Shown piece after piece: positions 1-7,710 of a stretch of DNA of 64,000 bases. Under the pieces are notes generated by a model. That model saw nothing but the letters and a program-made list of their open reading frames with translations. It had not been told where the DNA came from and ran no database searches. Each line of letters begins with the position of its first letter. Positions within the stretch are counted from its first letter, which is position 1. Source of the stretch: DATFQE01 sp963739085 (GTDB lineage Bacteria; Actinomycetota; Thermoleophilia; Gaiellales; Gaiellaceae); contig CAVTZA010000010.1 in the NCBI GenBank assembly GCA_963739085.1, positions 186,001 to 250,000 of the forward strand, given 5' to 3'. The translations under genes were made by a program, and so were the position numbers.

Positions 1-1587
1 TGACGCGCGTGGACTAGCGGTCGCCGGCAGGTCGGCGTCGATTCTCGTTCCGGAGCCGCCGGCGCTCTCGACCGCAAGCCGGCCGCCCAGGGCCTCCATG
101 CGGTCGGCCAGCCCGCGTAGCCCGGAGCCCTTGCTCGGATCGGCTCCGCCGACGCCGTTGTCCGAGACCGAGACCACGACCCGCTCTCGCTCCTGCCCCA
201 CCTTCACCGAGATGCGCGAGGCCGCTGAGTGCTTGGCCGCGTTCGTGAGCGCCTCGGAGCAGACGAAGAACAGGGCAGCCTCGACCGGCGCCGGGAGCCT
301 CGTGACCGTTCCGGTGACGGCGACCGGGATTGGCGACCGCTCCGCGAGTTGCGCGAGCGCCGGCATCAACCCGCCGTCGGTCAACGCTCCCGGATGCACG
401 CCGTGGGCGAACTCGCGGAGCTCGCCACGGGTCTCTTCGAGCTCCCGCTCCAGCGTCGCGATCGCGTCGCCGTCCTCGTCCGTCGCCTCGCTGCGCGCAC
501 TCTCGAGGAGCGCCTGCACGTTCTCGAGCCGCCGCTCGGCGCCGAGCCGCAGCTCCTCCTCCAGCCTGCGTCGCTGCTCGTCGGCGGCCTGCACGATCCG
601 CCGACGCGAGGCGACGAGCTCGTCGGCTCGGGCCTGCGCCTCCGCTTGCAAGCGCGCGTTCGCGACCGCGACTCGGGCGGCGGCGGCGACCGAGTCGACC
701 AGGTGCCTGTCGGCCAGCAGCGCCTCGTCGTGCACGAGCACGGCGACCTGCTCGTCCCCGTCCGCGATCGGCGTGACGACTCTGCCGGAGCCTGCAATGG
801 GGAGCTCGACCGGACGACCCGCGTCGTCGACGAACCCGTCGGCTTCGGTGAGGCGGTAGCCGACGACGAGCGAGGGGTCGCCGAGGGCGCGCGCGAGCTT
901 AGCCCTGAGCGTGCCCGTCTCCTGATCCCCGAGGTCGACGACCAGGCCGGACACGACCGCCTCCGTCCAGCGCCCGCGCAGGAGGTCGCGCAGGAGCACG
1001 ACCGCGATCGCCGCGATCACCGCGTCGTAGGTCCAGAGAACCGCGCGGTCTGCGTCCCAGCCCGCGATCCGGTTGACGGCGCCCAGCGCGAGCACGCCCG
1101 CGAACGCGAGCGCGGCGGCGAGGGCAGGACCGCCGGCCTTCCTTGCTGGCCCCGACGTTCGCAGGAAGACCTGGAGCGCCGCGAGCGCGATCAGCGCGCT
1201 CAATGTCAGCGTCAGCCAGTCGTTCGCGGCGAGCGGCTCGACGATCGCGTCGACGTAGGCGATCGCGACGACCGCGGCTGCGAGCCGCGTCGGCAGCCGG
1301 CCGGTCGGATACGAGAGGTGGAGATGCACCAGCGGGCCGCGGTGCAGGTAGAGCAACGGACGCCCGATGTTCCCCAGGAACCACGTCGCTCCGGCCAGCC
1401 CCATGAGGGGGCCGACGCGGCTCTCGGGGCGTTGCTGCCAGGCGACCGTCCCGCACACCAGCAGCATGCAGCCGACCGTGAAATCGGCGGCCGTGAGTGC
1501 GGGTCCCAGCGCAGGGCTGTAGAACGCCCACTCGACCACGAGCCCGAAGGCGATCCCCGCGACCAGGAGCGCCCAGCGGATCCGCAT
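1..1587 (-). CDS. NarL-type sensor histidine kinase, phospho-acceptor lost (3' end outside window)
   Basis: The frame is open for 529 codons from ATG at 1587 to the window edge. The N-terminus has several hydrophobic segments (about residues 5-190), followed by a GAF-like stretch, a helical DHp region and a HATPase domain. The ATPase motifs are intact: N-box SEALTNAAKHS, G1 SDNGVGGAD, G2 GSGLRGLADR. In the HisKA_3 H-box, where the related kinase at 21236-23014 reads ERNLHDGAQQRL, this protein reads EEELRLGAERRL, so both the phospho-acceptor His and the following Asp are gone. It starts 6 bp after the stop of the receiver gene at 1594, so the two are probably co-transcribed. It resembles the second kinase of the window in layout. 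Autophosphorylation at the usual site is not expected; a sensory or pseudokinase role is an inference. Confidence 0.8.
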   Translation of the reverse strand, partial: MRIRWALLVAGIAFGLVVEWAFYSPALGPALTAADFTVGCMLLVCGTVAWQQRPESRVGPLMGLAGATWFLGNIGRPLLYLHRGPLVHLHLSYPTGRLPTRLAAAVVAIAYVDAIVEPLAANDWLTLTLSALIALAALQVFLRTSGPARKAGGPALAAALAFAGVLALGAVNRIAGWDADRAVLWTYDAVIAAIAVVLLRDLLRGRWTEAVVSGLVVDLGDQETGTLRAKLARALGDPSLVVGYRLTEADGFVDDAGRPVELPIAGSGRVVTPIADGDEQVAVLVHDEALLADRHLVDSVAAAARVAVANARLQAEAQARADELVASRRRIVQAADEQRRRLEEELRLGAERRLENVQALLESARSEATDEDGDAIATLERELEETRGELREFAHGVHPGALTDGGLMPALAQLAERSPIPVAVTGTVTRLPAPVEAALFFVCSEALTNAAKHSAASRISVKVGQERERVVVSVSDNGVGGADPSKGSGLRGLADRMEALGGRLAVESAGGSGTRIDADLPATASPRAS

Positions 1588-1593
1588 GCCGGC

Positions 1594-1941
1594 TTAGCGG
1601 GCCACGGCGGCGGCCAGCGTCTCGCCGGTTAGCTCGCTCTTGGCGACGAAGGGCCAGTTCGTCGCGGCGAGGCGCCGGCGGAAGGACGCGGCGGCCCGGG
1701 TCGAGGTCAGCACGACCGCCGGACCGTCGGCGGGCAGCTGCTCCGCGACGGCGAAACCGTCGAAGTCCGGCAGCTGGATGTCGAGCAGCAGAACGTCGGG
1801 ACGGAGCTCCGCCACCGCGGTCAGCGCCGACGCGCCGTCGGCGGCTTCTCCGACCACGCTGAAGCCCTCCGACTCGAGGAGCGCGCGTGCGGCCACGCGA
1901 AACGCATCGTGGTCGTCGACGATGACAACCGTCCGCCGCAT
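1594..1941 (-). CDS. Receiver-only response regulator
   Basis: A 115-residue protein consisting of one CheY-like receiver domain: acidic pair VDDHD near the N-terminus, phospho-acceptor Asp in LLLDIQLPDFDGF, Thr/Ser switch in VVLTST, and conserved Lys in VAKSEL. There is no LuxR-type DNA-binding domain, whereas the regulator at 23005-23649 has one. The start is the ATG at 1941; longer reading frames upstream run antisense into formate dehydrogenase and look like shadows. It is followed at once by the His-less kinase. A protein-protein output or phosphate-sink role is inferred; the partner kinase may be encoded elsewhere. Confidence 0.8.
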   Translation of the reverse strand: MRRTVVIVDDHDAFRVAARALLESEGFSVVGEAADGASALTAVAELRPDVLLLDIQLPDFDGFAVAEQLPADGPAVVLTSTRAAASFRRRLAATNWPFVAKSELTGETLAAAVAR

Positions 1942-2043
1942 GTCCGAACTCTGGCAGAGGGCCGGGCCTGTCGCATCGGGGGCGACCCTGAGGCGCCGAA
2001 GCGCGAAGATGCGCCCTGGCAACCAGCGAGGAAAGGCGGGCCG

Positions 2044-3246
2044 ATGGCGACCGTGCTCTGCGTGCTCTACGACGACCCCGTCGACGGATATCCGACGACC
2101 TACGCGCGCGACGACATCCCGACGATCGAGCGCTACCACGACGGCATGTCCACGCCCACCCCCGAGGCGATCGACTTCACGCCCGGCCAACTGCTGGGCA
2201 GCGTCTCGGGCGAGCTCGGGCTGCGGAAGTTCCTCGAGGACCGCGGGCACACGCTGATCGTCACCTCGGACAAGGACGGGCCCGACTCGGAGTTCGAGCG
2301 CGCCCTGCCCGACGCCGAGATCGTGATCTCGCAGCCGTTCTGGCCGGCCTACCTCACGGCCGAGCGGATCGCGAAGGCCCCGAAGCTGAAGCTGGCGCTC
2401 ACGGCCGGGATCGGCTCGGACCACGTCGACCTCCAGGCCGCGATGGACAACGGCGTCACCGTGACCGAGGTCACCTACTGCAACAGCATCAGCGTCGCCG
2501 AGCACGTCGTGATGGTGATCCTCGGCCTCGTCCGCAACTACATCCCCTCCTACAAGTGGGTAGTCGACGGCGGCTGGAACATCGCCGACTGCGTGTCGCG
2601 CTCGTACGACCTCGAGGGGATGCAGGTCGGCACGTTCGGCGCGGGCCGCATCGGGTCGGCCGTGCTCCGGCGGCTCAAGCCGTTCGAGGTCGGGCTGCAC
2701 TACACCGACCGCCATCGGCTGCCGGCCGAGGTCGAGGACGAGCTCGGCGTCACCTTCCACGAGAACGCCGAGTCGCTCGTCGCGGTGTGCGACGTCGTGA
2801 CGATCAACGCGCCGCTGCATCCCGAGACCGAGCACCTGTTCGACGACGAGCTGATCGGCCGGATGAAGCGCGGAGCCTTTCTCGTGAACACCGCGCGCGG
2901 CAAGATCTGCGACCGCGACGCGGTCGCGCGCGCATGCGAGAGCGGCCAGCTCGCGGGCTACGCGGGCGACGTCTGGTTCCCGCAGCCGGCGCCGCAGGAT
3001 CATCCCTGGCGCACGATGCCGCACCACGGGATGACCCCGCACATCTCGGGCTCGAGCCTGTCGGCGCAGACCCGCTACGCGGCCGGCACTCGCGAGATCC
3101 TCGAGTGCTGGTTCGACGGACGGCCGATCCGGGAGGAGTACCTGATCGTCGACGGCGGCAAGCTGGCCGGCGCCGGCGCGCACTCGTACAGCGCGGGCGA
3201 CGCGACCGGCGGCTCCGGCGAGGCCGAGCGCTTCAGCCGAACGTGA
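2044..3246 (+). CDS. fdh: NAD-dependent formate dehydrogenase
   Basis: A cytosolic D-2-hydroxyacid-dehydrogenase-fold enzyme oxidising formate to CO2 with NAD+. The 400 residues match the usual length of methylotroph FDH. The Rossmann motif GAGRIG is near residue 199, the formate-binding segment is TYCNSISVAEH, the catalytic-loop Arg lies in NTARGKICD and the catalytic His in TPHISGSS at about 333. The start is ATG 2044, preceded by AAAGGCGG; the frame is open further upstream but that stretch overlaps the divergent regulator. The last 14 bp overlap the convergent formaldehyde/alcohol dehydrogenase gene. Together with that gene it would complete formaldehyde to formate to CO2. Confidence 0.93.
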   Translation: MATVLCVLYDDPVDGYPTTYARDDIPTIERYHDGMSTPTPEAIDFTPGQLLGSVSGELGLRKFLEDRGHTLIVTSDKDGPDSEFERALPDAEIVISQPFWPAYLTAERIAKAPKLKLALTAGIGSDHVDLQAAMDNGVTVTEVTYCNSISVAEHVVMVILGLVRNYIPSYKWVVDGGWNIADCVSRSYDLEGMQVGTFGAGRIGSAVLRRLKPFEVGLHYTDRHRLPAEVEDELGVTFHENAESLVAVCDVVTINAPLHPETEHLFDDELIGRMKRGAFLVNTARGKICDRDAVARACESGQLAGYAGDVWFPQPAPQDHPWRTMPHHGMTPHISGSSLSAQTRYAAGTREILECWFDGRPIREEYLIVDGGKLAGAGAHSYSAGDATGGSGEAERFSRT

Positions 3247-4339
3247 TCACGGTGCGGACGCCTTCCTGCCGCTCCATCGCGGCGAAGGCGTCGTTCACCT
3301 CGTCGAGCGCGATCCGGCGCGTGACGAGGGCGTCCGCGTCGAACTCGCCGGCGAGCCAGCGGTCGACGAGCCCCGGCACCTGGCTGCGTCCCTTGACGCC
3401 GCCGAAGGACGAGCCGGTCACGCGCCGCCCCGTGATCAGCAGCCGCGGCACGACGTCGAGCGTCTCGCCCTTGCCGGCGACGCCGATCATGGTCGCCAGG
3501 CCCCAGGCCTCGCGGGCGGCCTCGACCGCCTGCTGCATCACGCTCACGTTTCCGGTCGCCTCGAAGGTGTAGTCGGCGCCGAAGCCGCCGGTCTCCCCTC
3601 GGATCCAGTCCACGGTGTCGTCCGCGGCGACGCGCGTGTCGGTCGCGCCGTGACGGCGGGCCTCCGCGAGCCGCTCGTCCGAGAGGTCGATCGCGACGAT
3701 CCGCTCGGCGCCGGCCAGCTTGCAGCCGATGACCGCGCCCAGCCCGACGAGCCCGCAGCCGAACACGACGCAGGTGGAGCCCGGGGCGACCTGGGCGGTG
3801 TACAACGCGGCGCCGATGCCGGTCGAAAGCCCGCACGCGAACGGGGCGCACGCGTCGAGCGGCGCGTCCGGGCTCACCTTGGCGAGCGCGATCTCGGGGA
3901 CGACGGTGTACTCGGCGAACGTCGACGTCCCCATGAAGTGCTTCAGCGGCCCGCGGCTCAGCGCGAAGCGCGTGGTGCCGTCGGGCAGGAGCCCGACTCC
4001 CTGCATGTCTCGAATCGCTGTGCAGCGGTTCGTGCGCGGGTCCCGGCAGTGGACGCACTCGCCGCATTCCGGGGCGAACAGCGTGACCACGTGGTCGCCC
4101 GGCGCGACGAGGCTGACGCCGGGCCCGACCCGCTCGACGACGCCCGCGCCCTCGTGGCCGAGCACGCAGTCGACATAGCCCGTCGGGTCGGCGCCGGAGG
4201 CGGCGTAGAGGTCGGTGTGGCAGACCCCGCACGCCTCGAGGCGGACGAGCGCCTCGCCGGCCTGCGGCTCCGCCAGCTCGACGGCCTTCACCGCGAGCGG
4301 CTGCCCGAACTCCTCCAGAACCGCGGCCCGAACCTGCAT
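3233..4339 (-). CDS. Zinc-dependent alcohol dehydrogenase, class III (thiol-formaldehyde dehydrogenase-like)
   Basis: A 368-residue medium-chain dehydrogenase. Catalytic zinc ligands are in ACGVCHTD and GHEGAGVV; the structural-zinc lobe is CGECVHCRDPRTNRC; the NAD site is VFGCGLVGLGAV followed by an acidic residue in AIDLS. The segments around CGLSTGIGAA and the GCKLAGA motif are typical of S-(hydroxymethyl)thiol dehydrogenases, so formaldehyde bound to a low-molecular-weight thiol is the likely substrate, although other alcohols are possible. It converges on formate dehydrogenase with a 14-bp overlap, which supports a shared formaldehyde-oxidation role. The start is ATG 4339. Confidence 0.85.
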   Translation of the reverse strand: MQVRAAVLEEFGQPLAVKAVELAEPQAGEALVRLEACGVCHTDLYAASGADPTGYVDCVLGHEGAGVVERVGPGVSLVAPGDHVVTLFAPECGECVHCRDPRTNRCTAIRDMQGVGLLPDGTTRFALSRGPLKHFMGTSTFAEYTVVPEIALAKVSPDAPLDACAPFACGLSTGIGAALYTAQVAPGSTCVVFGCGLVGLGAVIGCKLAGAERIVAIDLSDERLAEARRHGATDTRVAADDTVDWIRGETGGFGADYTFEATGNVSVMQQAVEAAREAWGLATMIGVAGKGETLDVVPRLLITGRRVTGSSFGGVKGRSQVPGLVDRWLAGEFDADALVTRRIALDEVNDAFAAMERQEGVRTVITFG

Positions 4340-4348
4340 CGCGCGATC

Positions 4349-5428
4349 CTACAAACGGTCGAGCAGCGCGCCGAGCTCCTCGAGGCTGGCGAGGTCGTGT
4401 CCGCTGGCGAAGACGTCGACGTACGGAAGGGCGGCCGCCATCCCGCGCGCCAGCGGCTCGTACGCGGGGTCCTCCTTGAGCGGGTTCAGCCAGACGACCG
4501 TGCGGGCGAGCCGTGCTAGCCGCGCCATCTGCTCGCCCAGCTCGGCGGGGTCGCCCGTGTCGAGCCCGTCCGAGCAGAGCACGACGACCGCTCCGCGGGC
4601 GAGGCCGCCGTGGCCGTAGCGATCGAGGAACGTCTTGAGCGAGTCGCCGATGCGGGTGCCGCCGTCCCAGTCGACGACATCCGCCGTCGCGCGGCGGAGC
4701 GCCTCGTCCGGGTCGGACGCGGCGAGGGCGGGCGTCACGCGGGTGAGGCGCGTGCCGAAGCAGAAGGCCTCCCACCGCGGGTCCGCGCGCAGGGCCGCAT
4801 AGGCGAACATGAACAGCGCCCGGGAGTACGCGCTCATCGACCCGGACACGTCGAGCAGGAGCACGAGTCGCCGCGGGCGAAGCCGCCGTTCGCGCCGGGC
4901 GATCCAGGCCGGGTCGCCGTCGGTCCGCAGCGCCCGCCGGACCGTGCGGCGAACGTCCAGCTCACCGTGGGTCGAGGAGCGTCGGCGTCGGGTCCGCCGC
5001 GGCGGCGCCGCAATCCGCAGCCGGGCCATCAGCTCGGCGATCGCCGCCAGGTCGTCGGCATTGCACGCCGCGAAGCTCTTGTGCCGGAGGAGCTCGACGC
5101 GGCTGGCGAGCCCGACGTTCGACTGCGTGTCGTCGAGATCCTCGCCCCCGTGCGGCTCCTCCGCCTCGGAGATCGACAGCGCCGGCGGGGGCGGCAGCGG
5201 CGTCTCCTGCTGCCGGTCGGGGCCGAAGAACGAGCGGAAGACGTCGTCGTAGGTCGCGATGTCGTCGTGCCGGCTCACGAGCGTCGCGCGCCCGGCCCAG
5301 TAGAGCTCGTCGACCGGCAGGAGCGCCGTGGCCCGGCAGAAGGCTTCGATGCGGCCGGTCCCGACCGGAAGCCCCTCCGCCCGAAGGGCGCGGCCGAACT
5401 CGGTCAGGCGGACGAGCGGCTCAGTCAT
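4349..5428 (-). CDS. coxE: CoxE-type VWA domain protein
   Basis: A 359-residue protein with a C-terminal von Willebrand factor A domain. The MIDAS motif DVSGS is followed by MSAYSRALF, with later acidic and Thr positions in DWDGGTRIGDS. The N-terminal half is an alpha-helical VWA-CoxE-type region with a basic patch RRTRRRRSS. CoxE works with the MoxR-type ATPase CoxD in assembling the Mo-Cu active site of CO dehydrogenase (known for the family). The start ATG 5428 overlaps the end of the upstream coxD by 8 bp, so translation is probably coupled. The gene stops 9 bp upstream of the dehydrogenase start at 4339. Confidence 0.85.
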   Translation of the reverse strand: MTEPLVRLTEFGRALRAEGLPVGTGRIEAFCRATALLPVDELYWAGRATLVSRHDDIATYDDVFRSFFGPDRQQETPLPPPPALSISEAEEPHGGEDLDDTQSNVGLASRVELLRHKSFAACNADDLAAIAELMARLRIAAPPRRTRRRRSSTHGELDVRRTVRRALRTDGDPAWIARRERRLRPRRLVLLLDVSGSMSAYSRALFMFAYAALRADPRWEAFCFGTRLTRVTPALAASDPDEALRRATADVVDWDGGTRIGDSLKTFLDRYGHGGLARGAVVVLCSDGLDTGDPAELGEQMARLARLARTVVWLNPLKEDPAYEPLARGMAAALPYVDVFASGHDLASLEELGALLDRL

Positions 5429-6275
5429 CGGCGGCCGCCGCGAGGGCAGCTTCGGCCGTGCGCAGGTCCTCGCGGTTCTTCACGGCCCAGCCAAGGGTCT
5501 CGCGGTCCCCGTCGGCCTCGACCGAGTCGAGGCCCAGGACGGCGAGCGCCTGCGCCCAGTCGATCGCCTCCGCGGGGCCCGGCGGCTTCACGAGCTCGAG
5601 CCTGCGCAATCGCTCGACCGCCGCCGCCACCGAGCGGGCAAGGCTCTCGGACACCCCGGGCGCGCGCACGCGGATGATCTCGACCTCGCGCTCGAGGTCC
5701 GGGAACTCGATCCAGTGGTAGAGGCAGCGGCGCTTGAGCGCGTCGTGCAGCTCCCTGGTCCGGTTCGAGGTGACGACCACGGCCGGCGGCTCGTCCGCCG
5801 CGATCCGGCCGAGCTCGGGGATCGTGACGCTGAAATCAGAGAGCACCTCGAGCAGGAACGCCTCGAACTCGTCGTCCGAGCGGTCGAGCTCGTCGACCAG
5901 GAGGACGGCGGCCGGCCCGCTGCGGATCGCGCGCAGCAGCGGGCGCTCGACGAGGAACTCGGGGCCGTAGAGGTCGGCGGCCTGGTCGCGGTGCTCGAGC
6001 GTGCGGCCGTAGAGCAGCTGGCGCGAGTAGTCCCACTCGTACAGGGCCTGCGCCGCGTCGATGCCCTCGTAGCACTGGAGCCGGACCAGCTCCGCGCCGA
6101 GAACGCGTGCGAGCGTCTTCGCGACCTCGGTCTTGCCGACGCCCGGCTCGCCCTCGAGCAGGAGCGGCCGGCGCATCGCCAGCGCGAGGTACACCGCCGT
6201 CGCGAGCCCTCGATCCGGCAGGTAGGACTCGGCCCGCAGGGCGGCTTCGACCTCGGGAACCGATGCGAAGCGCAC
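5421..6275 (-). CDS. coxD: CoxD-type MoxR AAA+ ATPase
   Basis: An AAA+ ATPase of the MoxR group, needed for maturation of CO dehydrogenase in characterised systems. Walker A is GEPGVGKTEV, Walker B is LLVDELDRSD, sensor 1 is VVTSNRTREL, and an arginine-finger-like RRC follows. A longer frame runs to ATG 6350, but the family alignment begins at FASVPEVEAAL and the extra 25 residues would overlap the divergent coxM leader, so I chose GTG 6275. It overlaps coxE by 8 bp. The divergent arrangement with coxMSL leaves a short shared promoter region of about 50-75 bp. Confidence 0.85.
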   Translation of the reverse strand: MRFASVPEVEAALRAESYLPDRGLATAVYLALAMRRPLLLEGEPGVGKTEVAKTLARVLGAELVRLQCYEGIDAAQALYEWDYSRQLLYGRTLEHRDQAADLYGPEFLVERPLLRAIRSGPAAVLLVDELDRSDDEFEAFLLEVLSDFSVTIPELGRIAADEPPAVVVTSNRTRELHDALKRRCLYHWIEFPDLEREVEIIRVRAPGVSESLARSVAAAVERLRRLELVKPPGPAEAIDWAQALAVLGLDSVEADGDRETLGWAVKNREDLRTAEAALAAAADD

Positions 6276-6326
6276 GCGCCGAATCGTACGGAACCTTGGC
6301 AAACCGGCATCCGCCGAGGCCGGTAT

Positions 6327-7233
6327 ATGATCGAACAGAGGCCCAGCCACGTATCCAGCTGCTTTCGACTACGTCGCGCCCGACTCGCTCGAGCAGGCCG
6401 TTGAGCTCCTTGGCCGTCACGGCGAGGACGCCAAGGTGCTCGCCGGCGGGCAAAGCCTGATCCCGCTCCTCAAGCTGCGCTTCGCCTCGCCGCAGGTGCT
6501 CGTCGACATCAACCGCATCGGCGGGCTCGACACGCTCGCCGAAGAGGGCGGGGTACTGCGGATCGGCGCGCTCGTCCGGCACAAGACGTGCGAGCGGTCC
6601 GAGCTTCTGCGCGACCGCTACCCGATGCTCTCGCAGGCAGCCTCCCAAGTGTCCGATCCGGTCGTGCGCAACCTCGGCACGGTGTGCGGCTCGGTTGCAC
6701 ACGCCGATCCGCAGGGCGACTGGGGCGCGGCGCTCATCGCGGCGGGCGCCGAGCTCGTGGCGCGCGGTCCCCAGGGCGAGCGGACGCTGCCGCTGAGCGA
6801 GTTCTTCCAAGGGCCCTTCACGACGGCGCTCGACCCGGCCGAGGTCGTCACCGAGGTCCGCGTGCCCGACCCCGGGCCGCGCTCCGGCGGCGCCTACCTC
6901 AAGCTCGAGCGGAAGGTCGGCGACTACGCCACCGCCGCGGTCGGCGTCCAGGTCTCCTTCGACGACGGCCGCGTGCGGCGCGCCGGGATCGGGCTCACAG
7001 GCGTGGGGCCGACGAACCTCCAGGCGACCGAGGCCGAGCAGGCGCTCGCCGGCGCCGAGCTCGACGACGACGCCATTCGCGGCGCCGCCGAGCTGGCCGC
7101 CGCCGCAGCCAGGCCGCAGAGCGACGTGCGCGGAACCGCCGACTACAAGCGTCAGGTCGTCCGCGTCTTCACCGAGCGCGCACTCCGGGCAGCCGCCGAG
7201 GCGGCACAGGAGGTACGGGGAGCGGAGCGATGA
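6327..7233 (+). CDS. coxM: CO dehydrogenase medium (FAD) subunit CoxM, start disturbed
   Basis: Carries electrons from the 2Fe-2S subunit to FAD. The FAD-binding motif AGGQSLIPLLK is at the N-terminus, and the second flavin motif NLGTVCGSVAHADPQGD is in the middle. The first canonical in-frame start (GTG 6436) would remove about 29 family-like residues (YPAAFDYVAP onward). The conserved frame opens at 6331, just after an in-frame stop, and contains only ACG 6349 as a near-start. ATG 6327 comes into frame if one C of the run at 6342-6344 is removed, in line with other extra-C frameshifts here; that is an inference. The stop overlaps the coxS start (ATGA). Confidence 0.85.
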
Positions 7234-7702
7234 ACATCGAGCTCGTCGTCAACGGGGTGCCGCACGCGAGCGACGTCGAGCCGCGGCTCCTGCTCGTCCA
7301 CTACCTGCGCGACGTCCTCGAGCTGACCGGGACGCACGTCGGCTGCGACACGACGGGCTGCGGCGCCTGCACCGTCCTGCTCGACGGGACGCCGATCAAG
7401 GCGTGCACGTTCCTCGCCGTCCAGGCGAACGGCCACAACGTGACGACGGTCGAGGGAATGATGCAGGACGGCGTGCTCCACCCGGTGCAGCAGGGTTCAA
7501 GGAGGAGCACGGCCTCCAGTGCGGCTTCTGTACGCCCGGGATGATGCTGGTGTCGGCGGCGCTGCTCGAGGAGAACCCGGAGCCGAGCGAGGAGGAGATC
7601 CGCTGGGCGATCTCCGGGAACATCTGCCGCTGCACCGGCTACCAGAACATCGTCAAGGCCGTGCAGTGGGCGGCGGCCAACAAGCAGCAGGTCACGAGCT
7701 AG
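7230..7702 (+). CDS. coxS: CO dehydrogenase small (2x2Fe-2S) subunit CoxS, frameshifted
   Basis: The first frame (from ATG 7230) carries the plant-type 2Fe-2S cysteines in GCDTTGCGACTVLLDG and KACTFLAVQA. After HPVQQ the frame breaks at about 7495. The -1 frame continues as FKEEHGLQCGFCTPGMM and GNICRCTGYQNIVKAV, which is the second 2Fe-2S domain, up to TAG 7702. One missing base between 7495 and 7496 (GG_TTC) restores a normal protein of about 157 residues. All eight expected cysteines are present once the frame is joined. I read this as a sequence error or a very recent lesion, not as two genes. Confidence 0.85.
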
Positions 7703-7710
7703 GGGGCGAG

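Noticed and set aside
229..1632. Long plus-strand open frame of 467 codons opposite the first kinase
   Set aside because: Arg/Glu/Asp-rich composition without domains, and it is fully antisense to a frame with intact HATPase motifs; a high-GC shadow.
1942..3183. Minus-strand extension of the receiver gene antisense to formate dehydrogenase
   Set aside because: The extension has no recognisable domain and the receiver starts naturally at ATG 1941.
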